Part shown: piece after piece, positions 50,340-59,801 of the stretch
Position numbering within the stretch: the stretch's first letter is position 1
Layout: every line of letters begins with the position of its first letter
Assembly: GCA_023954015.1 (NCBI GenBank)
Contig: JAMLIS010000005.1
Location: 62,001-126,000 of the forward strand
Length of the DNA: 64,000 nucleotides
Reading direction: 5' to 3'
Source of the DNA: Burkholderiaceae bacterium
GTDB taxonomy: Bacteria > Pseudomonadota > Gammaproteobacteria > Burkholderiales > Burkholderiaceae_E
The notes under the pieces: model-generated
What the model was told of the DNA's origin: nothing
The model's database searches: none
The model's input: only the letters and a program-made list of their open reading frames with translations
Made by a program: the position numbers and the translations under genes

Positions 50340-52304
50340 ATGGCCGAGCCGATGCCCGTGCAATACGCCGACGTCGTCCGGTACGACACCTTTCCGAAGC
50401 TGCTGCTGCACAACGCCGAGCGCTGGCCCGGCGACGTGGCCATGCGCGAGAAGGAATTCGGCATCTGGAACGAGTTCACCTGGTCCGACTATCGCGACCG
50501 GGTGCGCGAGATCGCGCTCGGCCTGCTCTCGCTGGGCGTGCGCCGCGGCGAGATCGTCTCGATCATCGGCAGGAACCGCCCGGAGATGGTGTGGGGCGAG
50601 ATCGCCGCGCACGCGCTCGGCTGCATGTCGCTGGGCATCTACTCCGACGCGCTGAACGAGGAAGTGGCGTACCTCATCGAATACGCGCAGGTGCGCATCG
50701 TGCTCGCCGAGGACGAGGAACAGGTCGACAAGCTGCTCGAGATCGCCGAGCGGCTGCCGTGCATCGAGCGCATCGTCTATTTCGATCCGCGCGGCATGCG
50801 CAAGTACGACGACGCGCGACTGATGAGCTGGGAAGACCTGAAGGCGGCCGCCGCCCGTGTCCACGCCGACGATCCGAAGCGCTTCGAGAGCGAGGTCGCG
50901 CTCGGCAAGGGCAGCGACGTGGCGGTGCTGTGCACCACCTCGGGCACGGTGTCGAACCCGAAGATCGCGATGCTGCAGTCGGGGCCGTTCCTCGCGCACT
51001 GCCTGTCGTACCTGCGTGCCGATCCGAAGATGCCGTCGGACGACTACGTCTCGATGCTGCCGCTGCCGTGGATCATGGAGCAGATCTACGCCGTCGGACA
51101 GGCGCTCATTTCCCGCATCACCGTCAACTTCGTCGAGGAACCCGAGACGCAGATGGCCGACCTGCGCGAGATCGGTCCCACCTTCGTGCTGCTCGCGCCG
51201 CGCGTCTGGGAGCAGATCGCCGCCGACGTGCGCGCGCGCATCATGGACGCCACCCGCTTCAAGCAGAGGATGTTCGCGCTCGGCATGAAGCTCGGCCTGG
51301 CTGCGCTCGAGAAGCGGCGCCGCTCGCGGTTGGCCGACTGGATCCTGTTCCGCGCGCTGCGCGACCGGCTCGGCTTCACCTACCTGAAGTCGGCGGCAAC
51401 CGGCGGTGCCGCGCTCGGGCCGGAGACCTTCCGCTTCTTCCAGGCGATGGGAATCCCGCTGCGGCAAATCTACGGGCAGACCGAACTGGCCGGCGCCTAC
51501 ACGATCCACCGCCCCGACGACGTCGACTTCGACACGGTCGGCGTTCCCTTCGACACCTCCGAGGTGCGCATCGACAATCCCGACGCCAACGGCGTCGGCG
51601 AGATCGTGGCGCGCAGCGAGGGGCTGTTCCTCGGCTTCTACCGGAACGACGAGGCCACCCGCGCCGACCTGCGCGACGGCTGGATGCACACGGGCGACGC
51701 CGGCTACATCAAGCGGGAGAACGGCCACCTGGTCGTCATCGACCGCATCAAGGACCTCGCCGTCACTTCCGCCGGCACGCGCTTCTCGCCGATGTTCATC
51801 GAGAACAAGCTGAAGTTCTCGCCGTTCATCGCCGAGGCGGTGATCCTCGGCCACGACAAGCCGTTCCTGGCGGCGATCATCTGCATCCGCTACCAGATTG
51901 TGGCGAAGTGGGCCGAGCAGCGCGGCATCGCGTTCACCAACTACACGAACCTGTCGGCACAGCCGCAGGTGTACGCGCTGCTGCGCGACGAGGTCGAGAA
52001 GGTCAACGCCACGCTGCCCGAGGCGCAGCGCATCGGCAAGTTCGTGCTGCTGTACAAGGAGCTCGACGCCGACGACGGCGAACTCACCCGCACGCGCAAG
52101 GTGCGCCGCGGCGTGATCAACGAGAAGTACGCCGACATCATCGACGCGATCTACGCGGGCGAGCCGAAGGTGCACGTCGACACGATGATCACTTTCCAGG
52201 ACGGCACCAAGTCGCGCATCCGCACCGACCTCGTCGTCGAGACGCTCCGGGCGTACCGGCCGCCGATGCGCCGCACCGACGAGGAGGAGGCGGTCACCGC
52301 CTGA
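50340..52304 (+). CDS. Long-chain-type acyl-CoA synthetase (AMP-forming)
   Basis: Predicted 654 residues. The adenylation motif is TTSGTVSNPK, the ligase core is YGQTELAGAYT, and DGWMHTGDAGYIKRENGHLVVIDR and the C-terminal KVRRGVINEKYADII follow. The fold is that of AMP-forming acyl-CoA ligases with insertions as in long-chain FadD/Faa proteins. It lies between ABC subunits and would activate the imported acid as its CoA thioester. The substrate chain length or ring cannot be read. The P-loop lacks the second Gly of the usual TSGTTG pattern, a known variation. Confidence 0.9.
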   Translation: MAEPMPVQYADVVRYDTFPKLLLHNAERWPGDVAMREKEFGIWNEFTWSDYRDRVREIALGLLSLGVRRGEIVSIIGRNRPEMVWGEIAAHALGCMSLGIYSDALNEEVAYLIEYAQVRIVLAEDEEQVDKLLEIAERLPCIERIVYFDPRGMRKYDDARLMSWEDLKAAAARVHADDPKRFESEVALGKGSDVAVLCTTSGTVSNPKIAMLQSGPFLAHCLSYLRADPKMPSDDYVSMLPLPWIMEQIYAVGQALISRITVNFVEEPETQMADLREIGPTFVLLAPRVWEQIAADVRARIMDATRFKQRMFALGMKLGLAALEKRRRSRLADWILFRALRDRLGFTYLKSAATGGAALGPETFRFFQAMGIPLRQIYGQTELAGAYTIHRPDDVDFDTVGVPFDTSEVRIDNPDANGVGEIVARSEGLFLGFYRNDEATRADLRDGWMHTGDAGYIKRENGHLVVIDRIKDLAVTSAGTRFSPMFIENKLKFSPFIAEAVILGHDKPFLAAIICIRYQIVAKWAEQRGIAFTNYTNLSAQPQVYALLRDEVEKVNATLPEAQRIGKFVLLYKELDADDGELTRTRKVRRGVINEKYADIIDAIYAGEPKVHVDTMITFQDGTKSRIRTDLVVETLRAYRPPMRRTDEEEAVTA

Positions 52305-52312
52305 CCCGCACC

Positions 52313-53206
52313 ATGAACACCACGCTCCTCGTCCAGTTGCTCGTCAACGGGCTCATCATCGGCACGCTGTACGGCGTGGTGGCGATGTGCTTCGTGCTGA
52401 TCTACAAGTCCACGCAGATCGTCAACTTCGCGCAGGGCGAGTTCCTGCTGATCGGCGCCTGGGTCTGCTGGTGGCTGCTCACCTACTGGCAGCTGCCGTT
52501 CTGGATCGGCTTTCCCGTCACGCTCGCCTTCATGATGGTGTTTGGGATATTGCTGCAGGTGATCGTGCTGCGTCCGATGATCGGCGAGCCGATCATCTCG
52601 GTGATCATGGTCACGATCGGGCTTTCGATCTTCTTCCAGGCGATGATGAAGTGGATCTTCGGCGTCTGGGCCAAGCCCTATCCCGAAGTGTTCGGAACGA
52701 AGTCGGTCGACATCCTCGGCCTGAACGTGCAGACGCCCTACGTGATGTCGATGGTCGTCTCGCTGGTGATCATGGCCGGCTTCGCGTGGTTCTTCAAGTT
52801 CTCGCGCATGGGGCTTGCGATGCGCGCCACCGCCTTCAACCAGCAGGTCGCGCAGAGCCTGGGGATCTCGGTGAAGTCGGTGTTCGCGATGGCGTGGGCG
52901 ATCTCGGCGATGGTCTCGGCGCTCGCCGGCGTGGTGGTCGGCATGGTGAACGGCGTCTCGTCGGCGCTGTCGTTCTTCGGCATCAAGGTGTTTCCGGTGG
53001 TGATCCTCGGCGGACTCGACTCGATCGTCGGCGCGATCCTCGGCGGGCTGATCATCGGCGTGCTCGAGAACGTCGCCGAATTCGTCGACGGCCAGTACCT
53101 GAACTGGGGCAACCTGTACACGATCGCGCCGTTCTACGCGCTGATCGTCATCCTGATGATCAAGCCCTACGGGCTGTTCGGCACGAAGCAGATCGAGAGG
53201 GTGTGA
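52313..53206 (+). CDS. Liv-type ABC transporter permease (LivH family)
   Basis: Predicted 297 residues with about eight helices. NGLIIGTLYGVVAMCFVLIYKSTQIVNFAQGEF is characteristic of LivH and appears here across helix 1-2; GLAMRATAFNQQVAQSLGI and FPVVILGGLDSIVGAILGG follow. It forms half of the membrane channel with the LivM-like protein. The gene starts nine bases after the acyl-CoA synthetase stop. Family members carry branched-chain amino acids, amides, urea or aromatic and aliphatic acids; the neighbouring CoA ligases argue for an organic acid. Confidence 0.92.
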   Translation: MNTTLLVQLLVNGLIIGTLYGVVAMCFVLIYKSTQIVNFAQGEFLLIGAWVCWWLLTYWQLPFWIGFPVTLAFMMVFGILLQVIVLRPMIGEPIISVIMVTIGLSIFFQAMMKWIFGVWAKPYPEVFGTKSVDILGLNVQTPYVMSMVVSLVIMAGFAWFFKFSRMGLAMRATAFNQQVAQSLGISVKSVFAMAWAISAMVSALAGVVVGMVNGVSSALSFFGIKVFPVVILGGLDSIVGAILGGLIIGVLENVAEFVDGQYLNWGNLYTIAPFYALIVILMIKPYGLFGTKQIERV

Positions 53207-53212
53207 CGCAAC

Positions 53213-54286
53213 ATGGCGACTACGCCTTCCGCGCTGATTCCCTGCGGCCAGTTCAAGACGAGCTACCGCCGGGACACTACCATCTTCCCCACGCCGGTCT
53301 CGCGCTGGCTGGTCGTCGCCGCGGTGGTGCTGCTCGTGGTGGCGCCGATGGCAGGGCTGCTGAGCAAGTACCAGCTGAACCTGCTGATCCAGATCGGCTA
53401 CTACGGGATCGCCGCGCTCGGATTGAACATCCTCGTCGGCTTCACCGGGCAGATCTCGCTGGGGCACGCCGCGTTCTTCGGCTTCGGCGCCTTCTCGTCG
53501 GCGTGGTTGAGCAACAGCTTCGGCGTCCCGGTGTTCTGGTCGATCCCGCTCGCCGGCGTGATGACCACCGTCGTCGGTCTGCTCTTCGGCATTCCGTCGG
53601 CGCGCATCAAGGGGCTGTACCTGGCGATCGCCACCTTCGCCGCGCAGTTCATCCTCGAGGATTTCTTCGCGCGCGCCGACTGGTTCACCGGCGGCTCCGC
53701 CGGCACGCTCGCGCAGCCCTTCGGCATCTTCGGCTGGCAGATCGACGGCGACCACGGCTACTTCTACGTCGTGCTGGCCTATCTCGTGCTGGCCTACCTG
53801 CTCGGTGCGAACCTGATGCGTTCCCGCGACGGGCGGGCGTTCGTAGCCGTGCGCGATCACTACCTGTCGGCCGAGGTGATGGGCGTGCACCTCACCTGGT
53901 ACCGGGTGCTTTCCTTCGGCATCTCGTCGTTCTATGCCGGCATCGGCGGCGCGCTCTTCGGCCACTATCTGAACTACGTGTCGTCCGAGGCCTTCACCAT
54001 CCTCCTGTCGATCCAGTTCCTCGGCATGATCATCATCGGCGGACTGGGCAGCGTGATGGGCACGCTGCTCGGCACCGCGTTCATGGTCCTGCTGCCCGAG
54101 ACGATCGGCTGGTTTTCGCAAGGCCTGGGCGACGTCTTCCCGGCGCTCATCGAGGGACTGGCTTTCGTCAAGGAGGGCGCCATCGGGCTGGTCATCGTCC
54201 TGTTCCTGATCTTCGAGCCCGAGGGGCTCGCGCATCGCTGGCAGCTCGTCAAGGCGTACTGGAAGCTGTATCCGTTCTCGTATTGA
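53213..54286 (+). CDS. Liv-type ABC transporter permease (LivM family)
   Basis: Predicted 357 residues with about ten helices. YYGIAALGLNILVGFTGQISLGHAAFFGFGAF is the LivM signature, and LFGIPSARIKGLYLAIATFAAQ and GGLGSVMGTLLGTAF are the other typical blocks. It pairs with the LivH-like permease. The gene begins seven bases after livH. The ~35-residue N-terminal extension before the first helix (PCGQFKTSYRRDTTIFPTP) is a recurring feature in acid-uptake members of the family. Confidence 0.92.
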   Translation: MATTPSALIPCGQFKTSYRRDTTIFPTPVSRWLVVAAVVLLVVAPMAGLLSKYQLNLLIQIGYYGIAALGLNILVGFTGQISLGHAAFFGFGAFSSAWLSNSFGVPVFWSIPLAGVMTTVVGLLFGIPSARIKGLYLAIATFAAQFILEDFFARADWFTGGSAGTLAQPFGIFGWQIDGDHGYFYVVLAYLVLAYLLGANLMRSRDGRAFVAVRDHYLSAEVMGVHLTWYRVLSFGISSFYAGIGGALFGHYLNYVSSEAFTILLSIQFLGMIIIGGLGSVMGTLLGTAFMVLLPETIGWFSQGLGDVFPALIEGLAFVKEGAIGLVIVLFLIFEPEGLAHRWQLVKAYWKLYPFSY

Positions 54287-54322
54287 TCCGCAGCAACATC
54301 ACCCGAGGAGAGGAGAACTGCA

Positions 54323-55561
54323 ATGAAGGGAACCGCAATCACCGCCGCAGCCGCGGCAGCCGTCCTGATCGGCGCCGGGCCGGCCGCCGCGCAGGGCATC
54401 TTCGTCGGGCACCTGGCCGACTACACCGGCGCCACGTCGGACGTCGGCCGTCCGTACGGCCAGGGCGTCGCCGACGCGCTCGCGTATCTCAATACGCACG
54501 GCGGCATCAACGGCAAGAAGATCGAGTTCGAGACCGTCGACTACAGCTACGAGGTGCCGCGCGCGATCGCCACCTACAAGAAGTGGACCGGCTCGCACAA
54601 GGTCGCCTCGATCCAGGGCTGGGGCACCGGCGACACCGAGGCGCTGGTGACCTTCGTCGCCAAGGACGAGATCCCGTACTACTCGGCCTCGTACTCCGGG
54701 CACCTCACCGATCCCACCGGCAAGGGACCGCATGGCTCGAAGGCCGCGCCGTACAACTTCTTCTACGGCCCTTCGTACACCGACGGTTGCCGCGCGCTGG
54801 TGCAGTGGGCGGCGGCGGACGCGAAGAAGAAGGGCATCGCGTCGCCGAAGTTCGTGCACATGGGCGACAACCACCCGTATCCGAACGCGCCGAAGGCCGC
54901 GTGCGGCGACTACGCGAAGGAGATGGGCTTCACGATCGTTCCGGCGATCCAGTACTCGCTCAAGCCCGGTGACTTCAAGGCGCAGTGCCTGAGCCTGAAG
55001 GATTCCGGCGCCAACTACGCGTTCCTCGCCAATACCGGCGGCTCGACGATCTCGCTGCTGAAGTCGTGCGAGACGGTCGGCGTCGACGTGCAGTTCATGG
55101 GCAACGTCTGGGCGATGGACGAGAACGCGCTGAAGGCGGCGGGCGACGCGGCCGACGGCACGGTGTTCGTCGTCGGCGCGGCCGACTGGAAATCCGACGC
55201 TCCGGGCATGAAGACGGTGCGCGAGATCTCCAAGGTGTCCGACGCTTCCGGCAGCCAGTACCGTCCGGTCCATTACATGCGCGGCATCTGCTCGGTCTAC
55301 TACATGCGCGACGCGATGGCCGCCGCGGACAAGGCGGGCGGCGTCAACGGACCGAACATCAAGAAGGCGATGGAGCAGATGAAGGACCACGTCCCGGCCG
55401 AGCTGCAGGGCGTATGCATTCCTTCCACGTGGACGCCGACCGACCATCGCGGCACGACGAAGGTCTTCATCTACCAGGCGCACTCGAAGGGCGCAGAGCA
55501 GTCGATCGGCAAGATCGGCGAGGCCGAGATCGAGCGCAAGGCGGAGTGGCTCGGCTGGTGA
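54323..55561 (+). CDS. Liv-type ABC transporter substrate-binding protein
   Basis: Predicted 412 residues with a Sec signal peptide (MKGTAITAAAAAAVLIGAGP, cleaved near AAAQG). The mature protein has a type I periplasmic binding fold: GHLADYTGATSDVGRPYGQG, YLNTHGGINGKKIEFETVDYSY and WGTGDTEALVTFVAKDEIPYYS. A GGAGAGGAG ribosome binding site precedes the ATG. It captures the ligand in the periplasm. The mature protein holds five Cys residues, more than usual. Which acid it binds cannot be inferred from motifs. Confidence 0.92.
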   Translation: MKGTAITAAAAAAVLIGAGPAAAQGIFVGHLADYTGATSDVGRPYGQGVADALAYLNTHGGINGKKIEFETVDYSYEVPRAIATYKKWTGSHKVASIQGWGTGDTEALVTFVAKDEIPYYSASYSGHLTDPTGKGPHGSKAAPYNFFYGPSYTDGCRALVQWAAADAKKKGIASPKFVHMGDNHPYPNAPKAACGDYAKEMGFTIVPAIQYSLKPGDFKAQCLSLKDSGANYAFLANTGGSTISLLKSCETVGVDVQFMGNVWAMDENALKAAGDAADGTVFVVGAADWKSDAPGMKTVREISKVSDASGSQYRPVHYMRGICSVYYMRDAMAAADKAGGVNGPNIKKAMEQMKDHVPAELQGVCIPSTWTPTDHRGTTKVFIYQAHSKGAEQSIGKIGEAEIERKAEWLGW

Positions 55562-55652
55562 GCCGCATGCGCGGCCCCTGCGCCCGCGGGGCGCGGGGGG
55601 CCGCGTGTTCGCGGAGTCGCAACGGGGCCGCGAGGCCCGAAGAAGCGAGTTC

Positions 55653-56498
55653 ATGATCGAAGCGCAGGCGAAGCACGTCGATGCGGGAGTTGCGGCGGTC
55701 ACTGCCAGGCCGCCGCTGCTGAGCGTCAACAACATCGAGGTCGTCTACGACGAGGTGATCCTCGTGCTGCGCGGCGTGAGTCTCGAGGTTCCCGAGGGCG
55801 AGGTCGTCGCGCTGCTCGGGCCGAACGGCGCCGGCAAGTCGACGACGCTGAAGGCGATCTCCGGCCTGCTGCAGACCGAGGACGGCGAGGTCACGCGCGG
55901 CAACGTCAACTTCATGGGCGAGGAGATCGCCAACCTCGCGCCCGAGGAGATCGTCCGCCGCGGGATCTTCCAGGTGATGGAGGGCCGGCGCATCGTCGAG
56001 GACATGACGGTGATCGAGAACCTGCGCCTGGGCGCGTACACGCGACGCGACTCCGGCGTGAAGCGCGACATCGACATGGTCTTCGACTACTTCCCGCGGC
56101 TGCGCGAGCGCACCGGGCTGGCCGGCTACCTTTCCGGTGGCGAGCAGCAGATGCTCGCGATCAGTCGCGCGCTGATGGCGCGCCCGAAGATGATCCTGCT
56201 CGACGAGCCGTCGATGGGACTGTCGCCGCTGCTCGTCAAGGAGGTGTTCGGGATCATCCGCGAGCTGAACCGCGAGCTGAAGATCACGATGCTGCTCGTC
56301 GAGCAGAACGCGCGCATGGCGCTGCAGGCGGCGAGCTTCGGCTACATCATGGAGTCGGGCAAGATCGTCCTCGACGGTACGCGCGACGAGCTCGTCAACA
56401 ACGAGGACGTCAAGGAGTTCTATCTGGGCGGCGGCGGCGACGAGCGCCGCTCGTTCAAGAACCTCAAGTCGTACAAGCGGCGCAAGCGGTGGCTGTGA
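55653..56498 (+). CDS. Liv-type ABC transporter ATP-binding protein (LivF family)
   Basis: Predicted 281 residues from the ATG at 55653; an in-frame start at 55605 would add 16 residues of atypical sequence. Walker A is GPNGAGKST, the signature is LSGGEQQMLAISRAL and Walker B is ILLDEPSMGL, as in LivF. GIFQVMEGRRIVEDMTVIENLRLG is a typical block. It is the second ATPase of the transporter. The ~25 residues after the LivF fold end in a Lys/Arg-rich tail (NLKSYKRRKRWL). Same operon as the preceding four transporter and ligase genes. Confidence 0.92.
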   Translation: MIEAQAKHVDAGVAAVTARPPLLSVNNIEVVYDEVILVLRGVSLEVPEGEVVALLGPNGAGKSTTLKAISGLLQTEDGEVTRGNVNFMGEEIANLAPEEIVRRGIFQVMEGRRIVEDMTVIENLRLGAYTRRDSGVKRDIDMVFDYFPRLRERTGLAGYLSGGEQQMLAISRALMARPKMILLDEPSMGLSPLLVKEVFGIIRELNRELKITMLLVEQNARMALQAASFGYIMESGKIVLDGTRDELVNNEDVKEFYLGGGGDERRSFKNLKSYKRRKRWL

Positions 56499-56538
56499 GC
56501 GCGGGCATGCGAGTTCGGGTGCGACTGCGAGTGCATCC

Positions 56539-57798
56539 ATGACCGGGCATTTCGATTCCCTCGAGACGCGCCCGGCCGAGGCGCGCGAAGGTGCGCTGAT
56601 GGCGCGCCTGCCGTCGCTCGTCGAGCACGCGCAGCGCAATGCGCGCGGCTGGGCGAGGCGGCTGAAGGATGTCGAGCCGCACGAGATCTCCTCGCGCAAG
56701 GCGCTGGCGCAGCTTCCGGTGCTGCGCAAGAGCGACCTGAAGGCGCTGCAGGAGAGCGATCCGCCGTTCGGCGGCTTCGTTGCGGTCGACCCCGGTCGGC
56801 TGTCGCGCGTGTTCCTGTCGCCGGGTCCGATCTTCGACGCCGAAGGGACGGGCGATGATCCGTGGCGCGCCGCGCGCGCGCTGTACGCCGCCGGCATCCG
56901 CGCCGGACACATCGTGCAGAACTGCTTTGGCTACCACCTGACGCCCGGAGCGTGGATGATCGACGGCGCGGCGCGGAAAATCGGCTGCGCGGTGATCCCC
57001 GCCGGCGTCGGGCAGATCGAGCAGCAGATCGAGATCATCCGTGCGCTGGCGCCCGACGCCTATGCGGGAACGCCGTCGTTCCTGCGAATGATCGTCGAGA
57101 AGGCGCGCGAGGCCTCGCTCGACATCTCGAACCTGAAGCGCGCGCTGCTCGCCGCCGAGGCGCTGCCGCCGAGCCTGCGCGACTGGTTCCGCGGGCAGGG
57201 CATCGACACCGTGCTGCAGTGGTACGGCACCGCCGACGTCGGCCTGATCGCCTACGAGTCGCCGGCGATGGAAGGCATGATCCTCGACGAGGACCTGATC
57301 CTCGAGATCGTGCGCCCGGGCACCGGCGAGCCGGTGTCCGACGGCGAAGTCGGCGAGATCGTCGTCACCAGCTTCAACGAGGCGTATCCGCTGATCCGCT
57401 TCGGTACCGGCGATCTCTCCGCGGTGCTGCCCGGCATCTCGCCCTGCGGGCGCACGAACGTGCGCATCCGCGGCTGGCTCGGCCGCGCCGACCAGACGAC
57501 GAAGGTGCGCGGGATGTTCGTGCACCCCGAGCAGGTCGCCGAGCTGGCGAAGCGTTTTCCGCAGGTGCGCCGTGCGCGTCTCGTGGTCGAGGGCGAGCGC
57601 GCCGACGACCGGATGACGCTGAAGTGCGAGCTGGACGGCGAAGTGCCGCAGGCGGCGGACGGGTCCGACAGCCTCGCTGCGCAGCTCGCGGGCGCACTGC
57701 GCGAGGTCACGAAATTGCGCGGCGACGTCGAGTTCGTTGCGCGCGGTGCCCTGCCGAACGACGGCAAGGTGATCGAGGACGCGCGCACCTACGAGTGA
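56539..57798 (+). CDS. Phenylacetate-CoA ligase-like AMP-forming ligase (PaaK family)
   Basis: Predicted 419 residues, the PaaK size. LPVLRKSDLKAL, SPGPIFDAEG, YAGTPSFLRMI, WYGTADVG and RADQTTKVRGMFVHPEQV follow the PaaK order, and a C-terminal lysine in LPNDGKVIEDARTY matches the catalytic one. Such enzymes activate aryl- or related acids with CoA and ATP. It is the second CoA ligase of the operon; why two are needed is open, perhaps for two substrates or two stages. Only ~40 bp separate it from the LivF-like gene. Confidence 0.87.
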   Translation: MTGHFDSLETRPAEAREGALMARLPSLVEHAQRNARGWARRLKDVEPHEISSRKALAQLPVLRKSDLKALQESDPPFGGFVAVDPGRLSRVFLSPGPIFDAEGTGDDPWRAARALYAAGIRAGHIVQNCFGYHLTPGAWMIDGAARKIGCAVIPAGVGQIEQQIEIIRALAPDAYAGTPSFLRMIVEKAREASLDISNLKRALLAAEALPPSLRDWFRGQGIDTVLQWYGTADVGLIAYESPAMEGMILDEDLILEIVRPGTGEPVSDGEVGEIVVTSFNEAYPLIRFGTGDLSAVLPGISPCGRTNVRIRGWLGRADQTTKVRGMFVHPEQVAELAKRFPQVRRARLVVEGERADDRMTLKCELDGEVPQAADGSDSLAAQLAGALREVTKLRGDVEFVARGALPNDGKVIEDARTYE

Positions 57799-57849
57799 CG
57801 CGGGCCGTCCGCAGGCCCGGCGTCGTGCTTGCGCCGACCGGAGAACGTG

Positions 57850-58764
57850 ATGTCCCGCTTCCAGACGCTCGAATACGTGCGCGATCGCGCCGACCCGCGC
57901 GTCGCGCGCATCGTCCTGAACCGTCCCGAGCGCCTGAACGCGATCGACGAGCACATGCCCGGCGAGATCCGTCGCGCCGTCGAGCTTGCCGACGACGACG
58001 ACGAGGTCCACGTGATCGTCGTCTGCGGCGCCGGGCGCGCGTTCTGCGCCGGCTACGACCTGCAGGCCTTCGCCGAGGGCGCCGTCGACCACCCGTGCCA
58101 GCAGGAGCGCACGCCGTGGGATCCGATGCTCGACTACCGCACGATGAAGCGCTTCACCGAGGACTTCATGCGCCTGTGGCACAGCTGCAAGCCGACCATT
58201 GCGCAGGTGCACGGCTACGCGGTGGCCGGCGGCAGCGACATCGCGCTGTGCTGCGACCTGCTGGTGATGGCCGACGACGCGCGCATCGGCTACATGCCCG
58301 CGCGCGTCTGGGGCTGCCCGACGACGGCGATGTGGGCGTACCGGCTCGGCCCGATGCGCGCCAAGCAGCTGCTCTTCACCGGCGACACGATCGACGGCGT
58401 CACCGCGAAGGCCTGGGGGCTGGCGGCGGATGCGGTGCGCCCCGATGCTCTCGACGACACCGTGCGCGCGCTCGCCGAGCGCATCGCCGGCGTTCCGCGC
58501 GCCCAGCTGATGATGCAGAAGCTCGTCGTCAACCAGGTGCTCGAGTCGATGGGCCTGGAACAGACGCAGATGTTCGCCACGCTGTTCGACGGCGTCGCGC
58601 GGCACGATCCCGCCGGGATGTGGTTTCGCCGAAGGGCGCAGCTGCACGGCTACAAGGACGCGGTCGCCTGGCGCGATTCCGGTCGGCCGATCCCCGAAGG
58701 CGTCGAGGCGCAGGCGCTCGTCGAGCGGATGCAGCGCGAGCTCGACGCGAACAAGGGTGGCTGA
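57850..58764 (+). CDS. Crotonase/enoyl-CoA hydratase-family protein with altered active site
   Basis: Predicted 304 residues from the ATG at 57850, preceded by CCGGAGAA. VARIVLNRPERLNAID and KPTIAQVHGYAVAGGSD show the crotonase fold and its oxyanion region. At the two catalytic Glu positions of standard hydratases I read Asp (GGSDIALCCDL) and, in place of PE-like sequence, MPARVWGCP. The usual hydratase mechanism may therefore not apply, and isomerase, hydrolase or other crotonase chemistry is possible. It lies after the PaaK-like ligase and before a dienoyl-CoA reductase, so an enoyl- or dienoyl-CoA intermediate is a fair guess. Confidence 0.85.
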   Translation: MSRFQTLEYVRDRADPRVARIVLNRPERLNAIDEHMPGEIRRAVELADDDDEVHVIVVCGAGRAFCAGYDLQAFAEGAVDHPCQQERTPWDPMLDYRTMKRFTEDFMRLWHSCKPTIAQVHGYAVAGGSDIALCCDLLVMADDARIGYMPARVWGCPTTAMWAYRLGPMRAKQLLFTGDTIDGVTAKAWGLAADAVRPDALDDTVRALAERIAGVPRAQLMMQKLVVNQVLESMGLEQTQMFATLFDGVARHDPAGMWFRRRAQLHGYKDAVAWRDSGRPIPEGVEAQALVERMQRELDANKGG

Positions 58765-58835
58765 GAAGATGTCCGGGCGGGCAACCGGGAGCGCCACCAC
58801 GGCATCGATCGCGGCCCGTGCACGGAGGTAGCACC

Positions 58836-59738
58836 ATGTTCAGAACCGACCTGCTGCGCGGCAAGCGAATCCTGGTCACCGGCGGCGGCACCGGCCTGGG
58901 CCGGGCGATGGGCGAGCGCTATCTCGCCCTCGGCGCGGACCTCGTGATCTGCGGGCGGCGCAAGGCCGTGCTCGATGCCGCGGCCGAGGAGATGACGAAG
59001 GCGCACGGCGGGCGTGTCGAGACCCACGTCGTGGACATCCGCGATGCACAGGCGGTCGACGCGATGGTCGCGTCGATCTTCGCCGCCGGGCCGCTCACGG
59101 GGCTCGTCAACAACGCGGCCGGAAACTTCATCAGCCCGACCGAGATGCTGTCGCCGCGCGCCTTCGACGCGATCGCGAACATCGTCTTCCATGGCACCTT
59201 CTACGTGACCAACGCGGTCGGCCGGCGCTGGATCGAGCAGGCGCGCGCCGCCGGTGGCTGGTCGAGTCCGCAGCCGATGAAGTCGGTCGTCTCGATCATC
59301 GTCACCTGGGTGGAGAACGGCGGGCCGTTCACCGTGCCGTCGGCGATGAGCAAGGCCGGGGTGGCGGTGATGACGAAGTCGCTCGCCGTCGAGTGGGCGA
59401 AATACGGCATCCGGCTGAACGCGATCGGCCCGGGCGAGATTCCCACCGAGGGAATGAGCAAGCGGCTGAATCCGGGCGAAGCGCCCGGGGAGCGATCGAA
59501 GCAGACCAACCCGCAGCACCGCGTCGGCGAGATGGGCGAGCTGCAGAACCTCGCCACGTTTCTCATGGCCGACGGCTGCGACTGGCTCAGCGGCCAGGCG
59601 CTGTTCATGGACGGCGGGCACTCGCTCGCCACCGGGGGCAACTTCTACCCGTTGCGCGACTGGAGCGACGAGCAGTGGCGCGAGGCGCGTGCCCGCATCG
59701 AAGCGCAGAACGCGAAGGAGCGCGGACAGCGCGGTTGA
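58836..59738 (+). CDS. DECR-type short-chain 2,4-dienoyl-CoA reductase
   Basis: Predicted 300 residues. The NADP site is TGGGTGLGRAM, and NNAAGNFISP follows. The segment VPSAMSKAGVAVMTKSLAVEWAKYGIRLNAI is cut here into PSAMSKAGV and KSLAVEWAKYGIR. It lacks the Tyr of the classical YxxxK, having SxxxK instead, the arrangement of mitochondrial and bacterial DECR1-type enzymes, which reduce trans-2,4-dienoyl-CoA. It therefore fits processing of polyunsaturated or ring-derived acyl-CoA. It is the last gene of the forward operon; the convergent diguanylate cyclase ends 63 bp away. Confidence 0.87.
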   Translation: MFRTDLLRGKRILVTGGGTGLGRAMGERYLALGADLVICGRRKAVLDAAAEEMTKAHGGRVETHVVDIRDAQAVDAMVASIFAAGPLTGLVNNAAGNFISPTEMLSPRAFDAIANIVFHGTFYVTNAVGRRWIEQARAAGGWSSPQPMKSVVSIIVTWVENGGPFTVPSAMSKAGVAVMTKSLAVEWAKYGIRLNAIGPGEIPTEGMSKRLNPGEAPGERSKQTNPQHRVGEMGELQNLATFLMADGCDWLSGQALFMDGGHSLATGGNFYPLRDWSDEQWREARARIEAQNAKERGQRG

Positions 59739-59801
59739 CCCGGCGCGGAGTCGGCGGCGGCCGGCAAGCGGCGAGCCGGTCGCCGGCGTGATCGCCGTCG
59801 T

